Source of the DNA: Prunella strophiata
Lineage: Eukaryota > Chordata > Aves > Passeriformes > Prunellidae
Length of the DNA: 64,000 nt
Direction: 5' to 3'
Assembly (NCBI GenBank): GCA_036583965.1
Contig: JAZBQD010000019.1
Location: 17,313,585-17,377,584 of the forward strand
Part shown: positions 39,202 to 50,200 of the stretch, one piece after another
Position numbering within the stretch: the stretch's first letter is position 1
How the letters are laid out: each line of letters begins with the position of its first letter
Made by a program: the position numbers and the translations under genes
Notes under the pieces: model-generated
The model's input: only the letters and a program-made list of their open reading frames with translations
Told to the model about the DNA's origin: nothing
The model's database searches: none

Positions 39202-40638
39202 GCGGCAGCGGCGGCGCGGGCTGCGGCTGCCTCCGGCTGCCTCCCGCCGCGGGGCGCGGAGCGGGGCGGCCGCGGGGAGCGCCCACCACCCCGCGGCGGC
39301 GCGGGAGCGCAGGACGCGGACAGAGGTAACGGCGGGGGCGTTTCGCGGTGTCATCGGCAGCGGCTGCCCGCCCGCCCGGGCTCGCCGCTAGTCGCCGCGC
39401 CCCGTCCCTCCCGGGCCGGGGAGCCGCGGCCAAACTTTTGGGGCCTCTGGGCCGGCGGCTGCCGCGGGCGGGCAGCGGCGCCGCCCCGGGGCGTTTGTGA
39501 GGGCTGCCCCGCGCGGCGCCGCCGTCCCGCCGCCGGGCAGCCCCGCCGGCGACGGGCGGTGGGGAAGGCAAGGGAAGAGAAGGGAAGGACGCCCTGGGGC
39601 GAGCCGGAGCCGCGTGCGGGGCGGCTGCCGGGTGGCATCCCGGGCGGGCTGCGCCCCCGACAGCGCGGCCCGTGGGCTCCGGCCGCGGCTCGGCGGGCGC
39701 CGGTGGGGCAGCGGCGCAGCCGGCGGCGGGCAGCCCCCCCACCGCTCCCTTTTGTTCCTGCGTGCCGCCGGCGCTTGGATCCCCGCCCGGCAAGAAGCCG
39801 CTCGGTACTTCCCGGGCTCCGTCTGTGCCTGCACACCCGCCTGAAGGGCATCCTCCTCCGGTAGTGTTGGCCTGTCAGAGCCGCCGGGAGAGGGATTTTC
39901 CTCTTCTCACAACAGCTCCCCGTTGCTTGTCGGTCTTCAGTGCCGGCTCTTCACTTAACTGGACTTACCGTGTGTTAATTCCTTCACAATGTATGCGGGT
40001 GTCCCTGCGCCCTGGAGAAGGATTTCCTTATTGACTTGCCGACTGTGATGCGGCCAGGTATTATTTACATCATCAAAAACATGCCTGTGTAAATCTGCTC
40101 GCACGGTTACAGTGCGGCTGCTCTCAGAGCCCAGTTTGCCGAAACTTTAATTGCAGCAGGCGATGTTGTACCGTGAATCCATTTCCGATACTCCGGTGGG
40201 ATAGCGGCCTCGCCGAGGCAATCGCGTGTCACGCAGGGACAGATCTTGCTGTTTCATGGGATGAATCAGAAACAAAAATCAGCCAACAATGAAAATGAGT
40301 TTGTGTGGTTTTTCAAACAATCTGACATGGTAACGTCAGTTAAGGGCACAGTAAATCGGGCAGCAAACCCCCAGTTTTCTCTGGCACAGCCTGTGAATCA
40401 TGCCGGTAAACAGCACAAACTGTGATCACTTTGCAGCCGAAAATATAAGGCCTTGCAGCCCTGGCTGCCGGAGCGTTACGTGTCATTAAAGTAGCTCTCT
40501 TGGAGGAGAGGGACTGTCCCAGGAGCTACAAAATCTATAAACACTTTTCTGATTGGTTTAAAAATTTAGACACAGGAAGCGGATGGTATCTAATAACAGA
40601 CAAGTGGAGACACTGTTGTCATGGAAACTGAGAAGACT

Positions 40639-40661
40639 CCCCCCGCCCCCCCCCCCCCCCC
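40639..40661. repeat. C-tract of 23 bp with one G interruption
   Basis: Six C, one G, then sixteen C in a row. The opposite strand is a long G tract. It is followed after 8 bp by an A19 tract at 40670-40688. Such tracts are unstable in replication and in sequencing, so the length shown may be inaccurate. Confidence 0.9.
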
Positions 40662-40669
40662 ATGTATTT

Positions 40670-40688
40670 AAAAAAAAAAAAAAAAAAA
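40670..40688. repeat. A19 homopolymer tract
   Basis: Nineteen consecutive A residues directly follow CATGTATTT. No AATAAA signal precedes it within the usual distance, so it is treated as a simple repeat and not a retroposed tail. Confidence 0.9.
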
Positions 40689-40699
40689 GGCAGAAGAAA

Positions 40700-42519
40700 A
40701 AAGTCTGCATATCATCAGAAATGCCTGCAGACCGCCTTGGCTGCTGTTGCCTTTCCCACAGCATCTGTTGAAACCTGAGAACATGCCTGTCAAATCAAGG
40801 TCATTTTACAATAAAACCCTGCACCGCCGCCTCCCTCTCTCCTCCCTGGACGTTGTCCCACACTTTCCATCCAAGGAGGAGTTGAGGAGATGCAGCCACC
40901 TGTCCCATGCCCACTGGTGTCCTGCCCCAGCCTGGCCTGCTGCTGGGGAACCTGAGAAAAGGCTCAGAGTGGAAGGATCATGGGGCTTAAAAGGCAAAAG
41001 TAACAAGGGTTGACTTTTCTATAATTGGATGATCAGGCCATGTTTCTTTCCATGGGCATCTATGGATCTGGGAAATAAAGCTGGGATTGATTTCCCTCTG
41101 TTCCTTTGTATTATGAAGTTATATTAAAATGTAATGATTTGGACTTGCATATTAAGTCAGTTTTACAGATCTGCATCACCTATTAAAAATGGCTCTGGAA
41201 AGCCCTTTGCAATGCTTTTAAGAAAAAAAGAAAACACAGTTCTGTTATAGCATGCTATGAGGAGAAAAGCAGGGATATGAGAATAAAATATACTTCATTG
41301 CTGCTGAATGCAGCATGAGAAAATCAGACTATTATTGTTGTAAATTGGAGTTTTACTTTGCTGGACTATTGAAAGTTTATTGTGTGTGAAAGGAGAGGCT
41401 ATTTTGCTTTTGAAGCAGGAGAGAGCTATTTCACAGCAAACTCACAAGAAAGGTGTTAATGTTTTTGCTTATTTTCTTGGGCAGCACTGTTGATTTCAGA
41501 TGTTTGTGATAGAGAGATGCCTTTGAATATTCACTGCATTTTCTCCAAAACATTTCTTTTTGTTCCTCTCTTTAATCTTCATTTTGTAGTGACCAAGCTG
41601 GGAAATAGCACTTTATTGCTTCACCCACTGTATAAATCATCATTATTTTGAAACCTTAAATGACTGGTTTGCTTGCATATTATTTTTGTATTATTATTAT
41701 TGATCAGGAGGTAAATCTTATGGGGGACTGAGGTGAAGATGATCAGTAACCTCTTTAACCTCTTTACTCTTGCTGTCCAAAAAACCCAAGGCCTGACTTT
41801 AAAACTTAGTTGCAGGCAGAGCAGGCTGAAGGGATGGTGGAGCCAGAGGGAGCAATGCCTGCTTCTGCTTGAGGAGTCCCTGTTGGCACCAGGAGTCCCT
41901 GGTGCTGGGCTGGCACCAGGGTGCAGGAGGTGGGATCCCCCTCCCTGTGGTGGGCAGAGGCTTGGGGAGTCAGGCAGTTGTTTAATCCAGTTCACTTCTG
42001 ATGAGACAAATGCTGCTTTTAATTGCTGTGGAGTTCAGCTGGAGAAAGTTTGGCTTGGTGGCAAAAGTTTGCTTTTGCTTCTAGAGGCGAATTTCCTGTT
42101 GTTGGGAGCACCCTTATCGGCAGGAAGGTTCATGGGCAGGAAACGTGTCGGTTACTTGTTTTTACACATTGAAGGAAATGAGCTGGATTAGGTATCTTCT
42201 AGGCTGACCCTTCATCACCCTCCGTGTCTGTGCTACTTTATTTATCTCTAATGATTTTAGTTTGTGAAAGTTTTATGATGTCAGGCATTCCCAAGGGAAA
42301 TGCAAGAAGCTAAATGCTTGTTGTCCTGTCAGTTTTTAGCTGTTATAAAAAGCCACCCCACCAGCCTCTCTGGGCTGTGTTTTCAGATGTGTCCAATTTG
42401 CAATTTTTACCTTTTGAGCCTCATTGCTGATACTCAGCTAGGCTTTTCTTTTTCTTCCCCCATTAAAATGAAAGATCAAAAAATGCACCAGTTATTTTAC
42501 TAATAGGAGCAGTTCTTAC
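40700..42519. other. Intron-like DNA downstream of the CpG island
   Basis: A+T-rich sequence with no supported exon. The longest ORF (plus strand, 41733-42191, 152 codons) has no recognisable domain. A patch with overlapping CACCAGG/CCTGGTG inverted repeats lies at 41.88-41.93 kb. Confidence 0.5.
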
Positions 42520-42690
42520 AGTTCTGAACTGCCTTTCATCATGGATCATAAATCACTTTACAGAAATTAATGTTCTAATATCCACAGAAGTTGTGGGAGC
42601 ATAGGAAGCTGAAACTTAGCATTTCACATGGTCTGCACAAAGTTGCAAGGCAAATTAGGAGCAGAGCTGGGAGTCAAATTAATTGCCCCT
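42520..42690 (+). repeat. L3/MIR3-like relic
   Basis: GCCTTTCATCATGGATCATA, then ATCACTTTACAGAAATTAAT, then GGAAGCTGAAACTTAGCA, then CAAAGTTGCAAGGCAAATTA and GGAGCAGAGCTGGGAGTCAA follow the L3/MIR3 tail order (CTTTCATC, AAAGCGCTTTACAAACATTAAT, GGAAACTGAGGCA, AAGGTCACACAGCAAGT, GGCAGAGCTGGGAATAGAA). It is diverged and old, probably over 100 bp of one element. Confidence 0.7.
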
Positions 42691-43367
42691 TAATTAGCAA
42701 TTGCTAATGGATTAAAACTTTGAAAATATGTTCATGTTTCCCAAGTGTACTCATGCTAATGCACCAGTGTGGTGTGTATGTATGTGTTTGGGATGTGGGG
42801 CTGGGGGTGAGAATATAAGCAGTGGTTGCAGAAAATGCCAGTCGTTTTCTGGTCTCTGCCCAGCATGGCTGGGATGCCAGGTTGGAGGCTTGTAAGATTA
42901 GACATGGCTTTGGATGAAGGTCCAGAGCAAAGGTGAGAGCTGCAGTTGAGGTCTGTGTGTTCTCATAAGCAGGGAGGCTCAGGGAAATAAACATTTCTCT
43001 GATGTCAGCTCACAACAGGGTTTTTATGGTGTTAAGCTTTGCAGACGGTTTTGAGGGGGAAACATGGAAAAGTTATATACATTTGTGAGAAGCTGCCTGG
43101 CATATTGAATAGATTCAAGTGGTGGGTTTTTGTTGTAGGAGATGTCTTGGTGTTAGGAGCTGTTCCTGGCAGGAGAAGCTGCCAGGGCTGTCTGGAAACC
43201 TAAACTGGACTGGAATGGGACTGTCGTGGTTGATGCTGGAATTTGCCAGTTCATGACTTTAGATGTAACACAATGCAGTGTGACTTTGGCCACAATTTTG
43301 ACATATTTGTAATGAAATTGTATTTGCCTTGTTACCTTCTGTCATGACCAAGCCAAAGTAAAATTGT

Positions 43368-43406
43368 AATAAAATAATGAAAAAAAAAAAAAAAAAAAAA
43401 AAAAAA
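43368..43406 (+). terminator. AATAAA signal followed by A27 tract
   Basis: An AATAAA hexamer at 43368-43373 is followed six bases later by 27 consecutive A residues (43380-43406). This resembles the genomic copy of a polyadenylated transcript end. The distance is shorter than the usual 10-30 bases between signal and cleavage site, and I found no convincing target-site duplication after scanning by eye. It may instead be a chance A tract. The preceding 300 bp have no recognised ORF and would be 3' UTR-like if it is a retrocopy. Confidence 0.35.
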
Positions 43407-46400
43407 GGGACTCCAACAGAGCAGTGTTTCAGTTAAGTGTGAAATTACAGCTGTGTATTTTCAGAAGTGATCAGCTGGTTCTGGGAAACCAGCCTGAAGC
43501 TCTGCAAGGCAGGGCAGTTTTTGGGAAGTGATTCTCTCCTAGAGTTTTGGGAATTCTGCTCCATTTAAAATGCCTGAAGTTGAGCTGCCAAGCATGAGAG
43601 CAACTCAAGCCCTCCCTAAACTCACTGTAAGACTTTAGGTGCCTTTGGCATCCTTGGAACTTATGACTGTTCTGAACTGAAGCTGGTTGTCTAGCCAAGA
43701 GTTTGCACCTTGGGTGTCAGTGTAGCCCACGAAGGAGTGAGGCTCCCTGTGTCCTGTTTGTTCCCCTTGAGGATGGGTGCAGAGCAGTGGGATAGCCCTG
43801 CTCTGGAGGTGGCCAGTGAAGGGGTCCTGGGGAATGGCTGAAACTCTCCATGGCTGGACACACAACTTTCAGGTGGGTTGTGTAGGGCCACCTTCACATT
43901 AGCCCAGGCTCTGGTGGCCGCTTGCTGGCTGGGGATCAGTTTCTCCCACCACTACATGGGATACATGGGGGATACATTATGGTCTTACAAAACTCTCCAT
44001 AAAGTGCATCTATTTCATAATGTCTGTGAAAATTGGACAGGCTAAGTATACTGGAGGCCAAGCTTCTACTTATTATGTTGGACAGTATTTTGTTGCTCTT
44101 CTCTTGTCTGTAGTCTAAGAGTGTCTGCTGGAGATGGTTTTCTCTGTGTCCACACTGACTGCAGGACAGACAGATGGCAAGGCTGTGACCTCTGATCAGG
44201 CTTGCTAGGTGCCACTCAATGGAAAGATCTGCCTAGATGTTTGATGCTAGGAATTTTTTTTGCAACATTAGCAGGAATTTATATCAATGCTAGCTGATAC
44301 AATGAATTTTTCCAACACTGAATGTTTTACATTTTACTGAAAATAGATTAAAGCCAAGTGAAGACAGGTATTCCAGGAGTGGGATGCATTTGGCCTGCAC
44401 CAGTTTCTTCCTTTGCCCACCTCCCATGTTCTGAGTTGTGGTGGGACCCTGCACTGAACTGTTTGCTCAGGCAAAGTGTGAGATTCCCCAGTGGGATCCT
44501 AATGGCAAACTGCTTACCTGCCACCAGCTTGCTGATAGAGCCCTCTCACCATGTCTGGGCATATTTACTTTTGTTGCAAGGAGAACATTCCAGATGTCCT
44601 AACAGACGGGACTTTATGTCCAAGGCAATCCAAGCTAGACCCTGGAAAGCATTTTACAGAATGGCAGCTTCATTGGAAATTGCTTCTTAATACTATGTGG
44701 CAAGGCCCTTTTCTTTTTAGTGCAGTTCTCTGCCAGGCCTTTGCCTGCCCCACTGAAAGCAGTGGCCTCGTGTCTCCTGTGGCCCTGCCTCTGGTCCCAG
44801 GCTCACCAGGGCTCCCCTCTCCACCCCTGGCACCTCTGCAGGACCCTGCCACAGAGCTGCTTTCTGGTTTAGCTCTGGGCTTCATAGTGAGGCAGAACTT
44901 TTCCCTGGACACAACTTCTGGCATAGCACACAGACATGAACTCCCCAGCCCAACCCATCCATACAGAGCTCTGCTCACTTTTACTTCCCTTGGTGAGATC
45001 TTCCTGTGGACAATTTAATTGCTGGCTGGGCTTCCTGTGGAGAGGAGCAGAGGCATTAGAGGGGTTATGAGAGGTTATTAGAGATGGGGGGAAGTTGAAG
45101 TCTGACCCATCTAGATTTTACTGATTTGTGTCTCATTTTATCCCCAACTCCAACTTGTTTTGAACTGGGTTTTACAGTAGATCATTTGTAGAAGCTACTC
45201 AATTAATATGTTAATTTTAACACCAGATTTTGTAAAGCTTTTATGTTGGAGGTGGTGAAGGGATCCAAATGTTTTGATCCTATTTCTGTCATTATCTTCA
45301 CTGTGTTTTTCTTACTCTGTGCTTTGCAGAGAGGAGTGAAATTTTAATAATTCACTAATATACTTTCACTTCATTAGCATTTTATCATTTTGGCATGGTT
45401 CATATGGTGAAGTCCTTGGTACTCTCATTAAAGACCTGATCTTGCCTCCATGTTCTTGCAGCCCTCCAGGTGTGGAAAATCCTAAATGCAGATGCTATTC
45501 TACTTCTTTGGAAAGTGCTTTTCTTTTTTTTTAAATAGATACTAATCTAAAAAATCCATGTAAGGTGGGCTTCTTTTTTTTTTTTTTGTAAACTGGAAAC
45601 ATTTTTACAAAGATAGCTACAGTGGCTAGGTCAGATCCACTAAGTGTCAAGTCTTCAGCCATTACAAAACTTCACCATGTGGTCTAGAGAGTGTGAAGAT
45701 GCAGGGTATTATTGTGGTATCCATTGCATCATTTTATACTGTGGCATGTTTGGCTTAAGCAGAGATTTATATTGGTGTTAAAATGGTTATGAAACTTTCA
45801 GCTCACTTGGGATAGCACAGTGCTTGGTTTTAGGGGGCACAAATTACTTGTAATGCTTCATGTAATCTTGGTGATGGATGCAGTATATACATTTGCAGAC
45901 ATGCCCACCTTGTATTAAACATGTGCTTTTTAATTGTGTCTGAATTTGAAATTGGTGTTCAGCTTTCATGGTGGCTCTCCTTCCTTTTTTAAATTCTTTT
46001 TTTCCTCTAGTGTATCATAACATAAATGTGGGAATTAATGAATGATTTGTTACTGTTAATTAAATATTGTTAGCACACCAGATTATTTCAGGTAGATTCA
46101 GAAGGCTTCTTAAGCACTGGCTTAGGAGTGGGCAGTGGGTAGATACACAAGGCTGGAGAGTGGAAGGGAATGTTCTGGGTTGGGAGCAGTGGAGAGTTAA
46201 GGGAAGTGTAAAAATTTCAGGAAGAGTCGTGTTTTGAAAAGAATGTGGCTGTTGGGAGTCCAGAGGGCAAGAGATCACAGTAATAAATACAGGAGATGTT
46301 GAGGGAACTGGCTGAAGGTTTTTACTTGTCAAATAGAATATATTTGCTTTTAGAGGCACCAGGACAGAAACTCATCTCTTGTAAATTGGTATAATGCCAT

Positions 46401-49400
46401 TTGAGTTAGTGTAATTACACTGACTTACACCAGCTGATGGTGTGTCAGGTGGTATTACAAGAAGAGTGAGGCTGTGAAGAATGGTGGAACTGGAAGAGGT
46501 TATAGGCCTGGGCAACAGGGAGGGTGGAAGTTTGTTCAGAAGGGATAGAGAGGCTGGGCAAGCAAAGGAAGTTCACAAGGTCCATTACACCTATATTGGG
46601 TTTGATTTGATGATGAGATGCCCAGCAAGAGAAGTCAGCAAGGCAGGCTGAGAGATGGGCTTGGCTGGAGGGGAGGGTCAGTGACAGAAAGTACATTTCA
46701 CATTGGCACAGCAGGAACTGGTGTCAGAGTGAATAAGATCATGCCCAAGGTGTGGAGGGTACACAGAACGGACCAAGACTGAGGCCACAGTGGGAGCTGG
46801 GGGAGAGGACATGCAGGTACAGAACAATCACCACACAAGGATGAAGAGGACCAGAAGACATCTCACAAAGCCAAGACTGGACAAATGTCTTTCCATCTGA
46901 AACGAGGAACAGCAGAACCATAAAATATTACTTAGGGTTAAGAATAGAAAGGGAATGACACTGACTCCTTTAAAAACATGAGCCATGAATAATCTGTACT
47001 AGTTAGTAAACTTTGAAAAGCTGAACCATAAATAAGCTACATCTTCACTGGTATGTCTAATTTTTCCCTTCCTCACTTCTGTTACTGCAAAGTAGTCTCA
47101 TGTAATGGTGCAGCAGACCTTGATGTCCTGGGGGTGGTCACAGCAGCGTCACTAATGGGCGCTGCGCTGTGGCGCTGCCGCAGCTGCGCTGTGCCGAGCT
47201 CTGCGCCAGGCTCTTCTGGGGTGACGTGGCTCTGTCAGCCCCTGCGTACCCTGGGGACCCCCAGCTGGGCACTGGGACCCCAGGGCAGGCTGCAGTCGTG
47301 TTGCTCAGGAAATTCAGAGAGGTGCTGGGAAGCCACAGTGTCCTGATTAAGCACGCCGGCATTGCAGCTGCGGTTGCTGCACCCCAGATATGAGACCCCA
47401 GGTCAGGGAGTGGTGCAGTGCTGAGCCACCTGTGGGTATAGGGAAGCAGGGGAGGCAGCAGATGGGTTCCTGCTGATCTGCTGTGTCTGGCAAGAGCAGG
47501 GCTGGGTTGTGATGGGGAAGGTCTGAGAGAAACATTGCAGCTTCAGTTTGTGTTGTGCCTGAGCAGGGGATCTCACTCGGGATGTAGTAGCTGTATGCAA
47601 GGAGGAATAAAACACAGACTGGAAGAAATGAGGTAAAATGTGGGAAAAATGAGATTAAAATATAGGAAAAATGTAGAAGTTAGGCGTACATATTAGTATG
47701 GTCACCCTTGTTCACGAGCCCCTCTCATTACTGGAGCAACTGTAAGCCATTCATGGTCCTGGGGCCCAGTGCATCAACTGCAACCAGCTTGACTGGAAAC
47801 AGGACCAACTTAATTGTACCAAAACAAAACAAAAAAAAAAAGACTCTGAACAATCCAGCACAAATTGTGAAAAGTTAAGTGTGTTTTGAAAATCCTTTGT
47901 TTTTTGCTAAGCTGGGGTACCATCTCTGACAGATGAGGGAATCCCCATTTCCTGTTGGTGACTCTGGTGATCTCCCAGACCAGCACCTCAGAAGCAGCCA
48001 GCCTGGGTGGAAAAGTCAGTGTCTTTAGAAATAGAAAGCATTTTGACTTTCCAAGTGGAATGGTTTGTTTCCTAGTTGTATGGAAAGCTGCCATTGCAGC
48101 AGTTTGAGAAAATGGGCTGAGCATCTTGAAGCCAAAATGGTTGAGAGGTGACACCTGGGGAAAGCAAGGAAAGATGTGGTGGGCTTGGAGGCACAATAAC
48201 AGATAAGCCTTTCACTGTGGGTCACTTGTGGTTCTCCTCAGAAAGCAGTAGTTCCCCTGTTGCAGTGCCTGTCTGAGACTGGGAATCCTGGGACTGCTCC
48301 TGTTGCAGTGCAGTTGCCAGGAGGTGGAGGACTGGTGTGTGCTCCTGCAGCAGCCTTGCTCCCCTTCCTAGAGGGCTGACAAGGAGGCCATGCACCCTCA
48401 GCTGTCACCCAGGCTGATTAGAGACTGTGGGATCAGGTTGTCTGGTGGTTTGTGCCTGTTCCATTGAAGGAATGGAGCAGATGAGAGAGTCAGGCACAAG
48501 TATGTAGCCCCTGAGCCCCTTTTTATGGGTATAATTTTACAATGCTGGTGGCAAAGGCTTTTTTTTACCAGAAAAGCAGTGTTATCTTTCCTCAAAGAGC
48601 TGTGTAAAACAGCCTTTGCTATGCTGATGTTGAGAATAGTATTAGTTTTGCCCACTTGCCCTTTCTCCCTTTGAGGGTTATGTCCCAAGCTGGTGGACTC
48701 TACCCACTCCCCATATGGTCTGCACTTGGTTTATTTGATCCAGGCTTCCTCCTGCCTTGCCTTTTTTGCTCTCTGCTCAAATGAGGATGCTCGATCATGG
48801 TGTGATGTGGACAGTTCAGGAAATGCTTTGAAATCTGGAGCAGAATTTTTTGGTAGTAATTTTTATTCTGAGTTTGTGTTCAATCCTGCTCGCTGCTGTT
48901 AGCTACTGCTAGTTCTGTGGGGATACAAGCTGGGACCACAGAGCAGCAGGGATTCAAGGCACCCTGCTCTCTCAAAGACATAGTATGGAAAACCAATTTT
49001 TTTTCTGACCCCAAAAACTTACAGTCAATATAAGATATTTGGAGCAAAAATCTCTCCAGTATAGAAGTCTCTATACCAATTTAATTATTTGTCCTGCTTT
49101 CATGTTCCACATGCTTTATTTAAGCTCCTGTCACCCACTAATAACTTAGGGACATTGGGGAAATTTGGAAGGTATGCACAGTATTATTGGCATTTCTCAA
49201 GCAGCTGCTACTGGCCTGCTTATATTCAGTGGATTTCCTACTGTCAAAAACACTTTTAGCACATGAATGAATGGGCAGGGAACCACCTAAACATTGATTA
49301 AGGTTGACAGGAACTTCCCTCCCACCTTTCACTCATTCAAAACAATGATGATGAAGGCAGCAGAATTCTGCTCTTGGGCTATTGGAAAGAGATGGGTTTA

Positions 49401-49450
49401 TTTCAAAAACAGAGCTCTGCTGTGATGGGGTCTCTTGAGTGCTAGTACTG
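43407..49450. other. Intron-like DNA, no gene recognised
   Basis: No supported exon. It includes a T14 tract at 45574-45587, a diverged inverted repeat at 46378-46432, a purine-rich plus strand at 46.08-46.92 kb and a small CpG-rich patch at 47.14-47.40 kb. That patch carries a 74-codon ORF (47169-47393) ending near a possible donor CCCAG/GTCAGG, without a family match. ORFs of up to 155 codons at 44.36-45.0 kb overlap on both strands and have no known domain. Confidence 0.5.
46378..46432. repeat. Diverged inverted repeat resembling an ancient hairpin-type repeat
   Basis: GTAAATTGGTATAATGCCAT and a later GTGTAATTACACTGACTTAC are partly reverse-complementary (roughly 12 of 16 bases in the best part) around a short centre, followed by ACACCAGCTGA. 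This TGTAAAT...TTACACCAGCTGA arrangement is familiar to me from very old amniote interspersed repeats. The family name is uncertain. Confidence 0.4.
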
Positions 49451-50200
49451 GGAATCATAGAACATTCTGAGTCAGAAGAGACCCACAAGGATCTTTGGAG
49501 TCCAGCTCCTGACACTGCACAGAATTAGCCCCAAGAGTCACACCATGTGCTTGAGTGTGTTGTCCAAACACTTCTTGTACTCTGTCAGGCTTGGTGCTGT
49601 GACCACTTCCCTGGGGAGCCTGTTCCAGTTCTCAACCACCTCTGGGTGAAGAACCTTTCTTTTATATCCAACCTAAACCTCCCCTGACACAGCTTTGGGC
49701 CATTCCCTCAGTCCTGTCACTGTCATCACAGAGCAGAGATCAGTGCCAGCCCCTCCTCTTGCCCTCACAAGGAAGTTGTGACTGCAGTGGGGTCTCCCCT
49801 TCTCCCCTCAGTCTCCTCTCTTCCAGGCTGAACAGACCTACAGACCTCAACTGCTCCTTGTATGTCTTCCCCTCAAGGCCCTTCACCATTTTGTGCCCCT
49901 CCTTTGAATGTTTTCTAACAGCTTGATGGCTTTTTTATATTGTCACACAGCACTCGAGGTGAGGCTGCCCCAGTGCAGAGCAGTGGGGGACAATCCCCTC
50001 CCATGCCTGGCTGGCAGTGCCATGTCTGGTGTCCCCTGGGACACACTTGGCCCTCCTTGCTGCAGGACACTGCAAACTCATGCTCAACTTGCCACTGACC
50101 AGGATCCCCAGGTCCCCTTTCCACAGCACTGCTCTTCAGCCTCTCATTCCCCAGTCTGCCATACATCCAGGGTTGCCCCATCCCAGATGCAGAATCTGAC
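49451..50200 (-). mobile_element. CR1 LINE, 5'-truncated, minus strand
   Basis: A 750-bp CR1 copy in reverse orientation. The 3' end is at 49451-49465 (GGAATCATAGAACATTCT on the plus strand, the complement of the CR1 terminus). It is followed inward by the 3' UTR (AGTCACACCATGTGC, TTGTCCAAACACTTCTTG), then the ORF2 tail (ACCACTTCCCTGGGGAGCCT, TTCCAGGCTGAACAGACC). The minus-strand frame at 49935-50129 reads LGILVSGKL, AARRAKCVPGD, GIVPHCSALGQPHLECCV, matching the reverse-transcriptase C-terminal segment of CR1 ORF2. Frameshifts and stops break the frame several times. The copy is truncated near 50200 and cannot move. It belongs to a different CR1 subgroup from the copy at 24.3 kb, judging by its 3' UTR. 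Confidence 0.96.

Larger units (their letters stand above)
38770..40010. promoter_or_regulatory. CpG island, probable promoter and first exon of a vertebrate gene
   Basis: From about 38.77 kb the sequence becomes very G+C-rich with dense CpG, in contrast to the CpG-depleted DNA on both sides. The island contains repeated GC boxes (for example GGGGCGGGG at 39134 and again near 39187), no clear TATA box, and long ORFs on both strands that exist only because stop codons are rare here. A good plus-strand splice donor, CAGAG/GTAACG, follows 39325, and another, GCGG/GTAAGA, follows 38744. On the minus strand CG/GTAAGT ends an exon at 39969. Orientation is therefore not fixed and the promoter could be bidirectional. 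I did not recognise the gene. A non-coding first exon is the simplest reading. Confidence 0.85.

Noticed and set aside
38726..39793. 355-codon minus-strand ORF as a real protein
   Set aside because: It lies entirely in CpG-island DNA, consists of low-complexity Pro/Arg/Ala/Gly sequence, and is mirrored by long ORFs in other frames. Lack of stop codons due to high G+C explains it.
41733..42191. 152-codon plus-strand ORF
   Set aside because: It includes the hairpin-rich CACCAGG patch, shows no family motif and has no acceptor/donor structure that would support an exon.
48300..48335. GCCAGGAGGTGGAG as a CTCF site
   Set aside because: Two core positions differ from the consensus and there is no supporting context, so a claim would not be reliable.
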